A DNA stretch of 64,000 nucleotides from Fluoribacter dumoffii NY 23. GTDB taxonomy: Bacteria > Pseudomonadota > Gammaproteobacteria > Legionellales > Legionellaceae. The DNA lies in contig NZ_CM001373.1 in the NCBI RefSeq assembly GCF_000236165.1, forward strand, positions 2,153,893 through 2,217,892, written 5' to 3'. Made by a program: the position numbers and the translations under genes. The notes under the pieces were generated by a model, which saw nothing but the letters and a program-made list of their open reading frames with translations, was not told the DNA's origin and did not search any database. Shown one piece after another: positions 62,266-64,000 of the stretch (its first letter is position 1; each line of letters opens with the position of its first letter).

Positions 62266-64000
62266 CTATTGATGTCCACCACTCAAGCTGCTCATTGCGA
62301 TATGGTGAAAAACCGGAGCTGCCAGTTCGCCCCCCGAGGACAATAACTTTCCTTCTTTATTTAAATGGCCTTGTTCAATCACAACAACCATGACATATCG
62401 GGGTTTTTCAACGGGCATGTATCCCGCAAACAAAGCAAGATGATTCTGCTTGTTCTCCAGTACAGTACCTGTCTTACCGGCTACAGAAACACCAGGAATA
62501 GCGGCCAGTCTGCCGGTACCGTGGGTCACTGCTTCCTCAAGCATACGATTGATTGAGTTTATCGTTGTTTTTGAAATAACCGGTGTGTTTCCCTGGGCAA
62601 ATGAACGCCCTTTATTGGCGAGAATGGCATAAGATGTTGTTAAAGATTCCATGGTAACGGGAATATTTTCACCAAGGGATGCCCTTGCCAGCTGTTCGTC
62701 CTGGCTTTGATTTGCTTGCCACCAACTGTCCATATCAAAACCGAATTCAGTAAGTTTTTTACGGATTATAGGCGCTCCTGTCTCTTGAGAAACCTTGATA
62801 AGGCACACATTAATTGATTTGGCGATAGCCTCTGTTAAAGAAGCAGAGCCTACATCGGCACTAAAATTAGTAAATGATTTACCGTTTACAGAATAGGGTG
62901 AATGACAGTCATAACTCTGGGTTTCTGAACTGTTCCCCGAGTCAATTGCTGCAGCGGCTATAAAAGGTTTTATAGTAGAGCCCGGGGAAAAAACACGGGT
63001 CTTCCAACTATCCTGTCCCTTGGGGGTTGATTCTGCAAAAGCAATAATTTTGCCCGTAGCCGGATCAGCGATGGCAACAACCCCAGATTTGGCATGATAG
63101 TGTTTAACAGCTGCTGCAATTTCTTTTGCTGCAATTTTCTGGATTTCAGGATGCAAATGAGTGGTATCTACCGCTCTTGCCTTAGCGCTGGCCAGGGTGC
63201 CTGCTGCTGCATAAGCGGCACAGATAGGCGCCAAAATTGAAAATCCGGCACAGGCTACCCCCAATAATAAAGACCTGGATGCAGTATAGGGATATGTTGA
63301 TAACATCGAAATTCTCCTTATGATAAAAGTACAGTCTTCATTTTCCTTGTTCGAAGCCATCCCCACCGTGCATGCAAATTCCTGATTTGATGGAAGGGAA
63401 CCTAGAGATAGTGTTCGCACCACCTGAAACAGGCACTGACCATAGTCATGTGTCGAAATTTGGGGATGGCCTACCAAGACTTCATCACAAGAAAATTCCT
63501 GTAATTCACTTAAAATGTTGCGCCATCGGGTTACCCCTGGATTGCCAAAAAAGATAACGCCCAGAATTTCAATTAAATAGGCCCATAAACAATCGCCATT
63601 TCGATGGTGTTGCCCCTCATGAGCCATCGCAATTCGCACATTCCTGGCAGAAGAAAGTAAGGATACCGGCAGCACAATATATGCTTTCCTAAATAAATAA
63701 ACCGAGAAAGGAATATGGCAACGATCGGATACCTTAATCATCAGTTTGCCAGAGCTTCGATAAGGGATTGCTTCTGCTAAAAATGCTCTTAAACCCGATA
63801 AAGCAGATAAAAATCGATAACTCCGATACATGACGATGAAACAAAAAATGACCCCAAAGAGCTGGTAGTAACTCATATTATGCAATGGATAAGCAGTCCC
63901 TGGCTCCTGCTCAACAGTTACAGTCTGGGCTTTTAAAACAGGTTGGCTCATCAATCCCTGCAAATTATCCAATGAGACAATATTAAGCCGTGCAGGTTTT
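62266..64000 (-). CDS. BlaR1-like M56 peptidase fused to a penicillin-binding transpeptidase domain (partial)
   Basis: The frame is open to the right edge, so the N terminus is missing; at least 577 codons are visible. The first half has a hydrophobic span and an M56 zinc-metalloprotease core: VRIAMAHEGQHHRNGDCLWAYLIEIL (HExxH as HEGQH) and LQEFSCDEVLVG, as in BlaR1/MecR1. A signal-like hydrophobic segment near codon 220 (LLLGVACAGFSILAPICAAYAA) precedes a PBP transpeptidase domain with FSPGSTIKPF (S-x-x-K), AKSINVC (S-x-N) and VAGKTGT. BlaR1 normally ends in a class D-like sensor; here a PBP2-type domain takes its place. With the adjacent beta-lactamase it is likely a beta-lactam sensor. A BlaI-type repressor may lie outside the window. 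Confidence 0.82.
   Translation of the reverse strand, partial: KPARLNIVSLDNLQGLMSQPVLKAQTVTVEQEPGTAYPLHNMSYYQLFGVIFCFIVMYRSYRFLSALSGLRAFLAEAIPYRSSGKLMIKVSDRCHIPFSVYLFRKAYIVLPVSLLSSARNVRIAMAHEGQHHRNGDCLWAYLIEILGVIFFGNPGVTRWRNILSELQEFSCDEVLVGHPQISTHDYGQCLFQVVRTLSLGSLPSNQEFACTVGMASNKENEDCTFIIRRISMLSTYPYTASRSLLLGVACAGFSILAPICAAYAAAGTLASAKARAVDTTHLHPEIQKIAAKEIAAAVKHYHAKSGVVAIADPATGKIIAFAESTPKGQDSWKTRVFSPGSTIKPFIAAAAIDSGNSSETQSYDCHSPYSVNGKSFTNFSADVGSASLTEAIAKSINVCLIKVSQETGAPIIRKKLTEFGFDMDSWWQANQSQDEQLARASLGENIPVTMESLTTSYAILANKGRSFAQGNTPVISKTTINSINRMLEEAVTHGTGRLAAIPGVSVAGKTGTVLENKQNHLALFAGYMPVEKPRYVMVVVIEQGHLNKEGKLLSSGGELAAPVFHHIAMSSLSGGHQ

Overview
The window looks like chromosomal DNA of a gammaproteobacterium of the Legionella type. 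This is inferred from the rpsU-yqeY-dnaG-rpoD block with divergent tsaD, moderate-to-low GC, several effector-style proteins (ankyrin fusion, DxD sugar transferase, helical E/K-rich proteins with acidic C termini), Lcl-type and DUF1566 secreted proteins, and a class D beta-lactamase with an M56 sensor. The species cannot be named from sequence alone.

Layout. 1-10.3 kb is core: mdh (partial), hemW, plsY with an unusual Lys-rich tail, tsaD, an unrecognised helical protein inserted between tsaD and rpsU, then rpsU, yqeY, dnaG, rpoD and a CAU-anticodon tRNA. 10.3-32.3 kb is accessory DNA. It holds an ISL3-type insertion sequence 37 bp from the tRNA, a DCC/DUF4166/saccharopine-dehydrogenase-like operon with a frameshift, a HigBA toxin-antitoxin pair, a tyrosine integrase broken by one amber codon, a three-gene cluster that I read as a split borosin RiPP system (precursor, alpha-N-methyltransferase, MFS exporter), gene remnants, a DUF2779 nuclease, the three-gene Shango anti-phage operon, a broken DUF3644 gene, an AlpA-like DNA-binding protein with an iteron-like repeat array, and a tripartite HipBST toxin-antitoxin system behind three evenly spaced operators.

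32.6-44.6 kb mixes an outer-membrane barrel protein, a MerR-regulated glutaredoxin/MauE protein, a GNAT acetyltransferase, an organophosphate/hexose-phosphate type transporter, a membrane protein of unknown role, an FAD-monooxygenase/ankyrin fusion and two secreted Cys-containing proteins, with REP-like palindromes between several of them. 44.8-51.3 kb carries a calcium-type P-ATPase, OsmC, thioredoxin 2, a cupin, a VIT1/CCC1 transporter and a RhlE-like helicase. 51.4-60.2 kb has an alpha/beta hydrolase, a LysR regulator, a DxD glycosyltransferase, a GH16 glucanase, a coiled-coil protein and a variant PlsC-like acyltransferase. 60.3-64 kb has a TipA-type MerR regulator, an OXA-type beta-lactamase and, running off the window, a BlaR1-like M56 peptidase fused to a penicillin-binding transpeptidase domain.

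The most interesting system is the putative borosin cluster at 16.8-19.0 kb: its methyltransferase is only complete if translation starts at a non-canonical ATT codon, so a start-codon based annotation would cut off the SAM-binding loop and could hide it.
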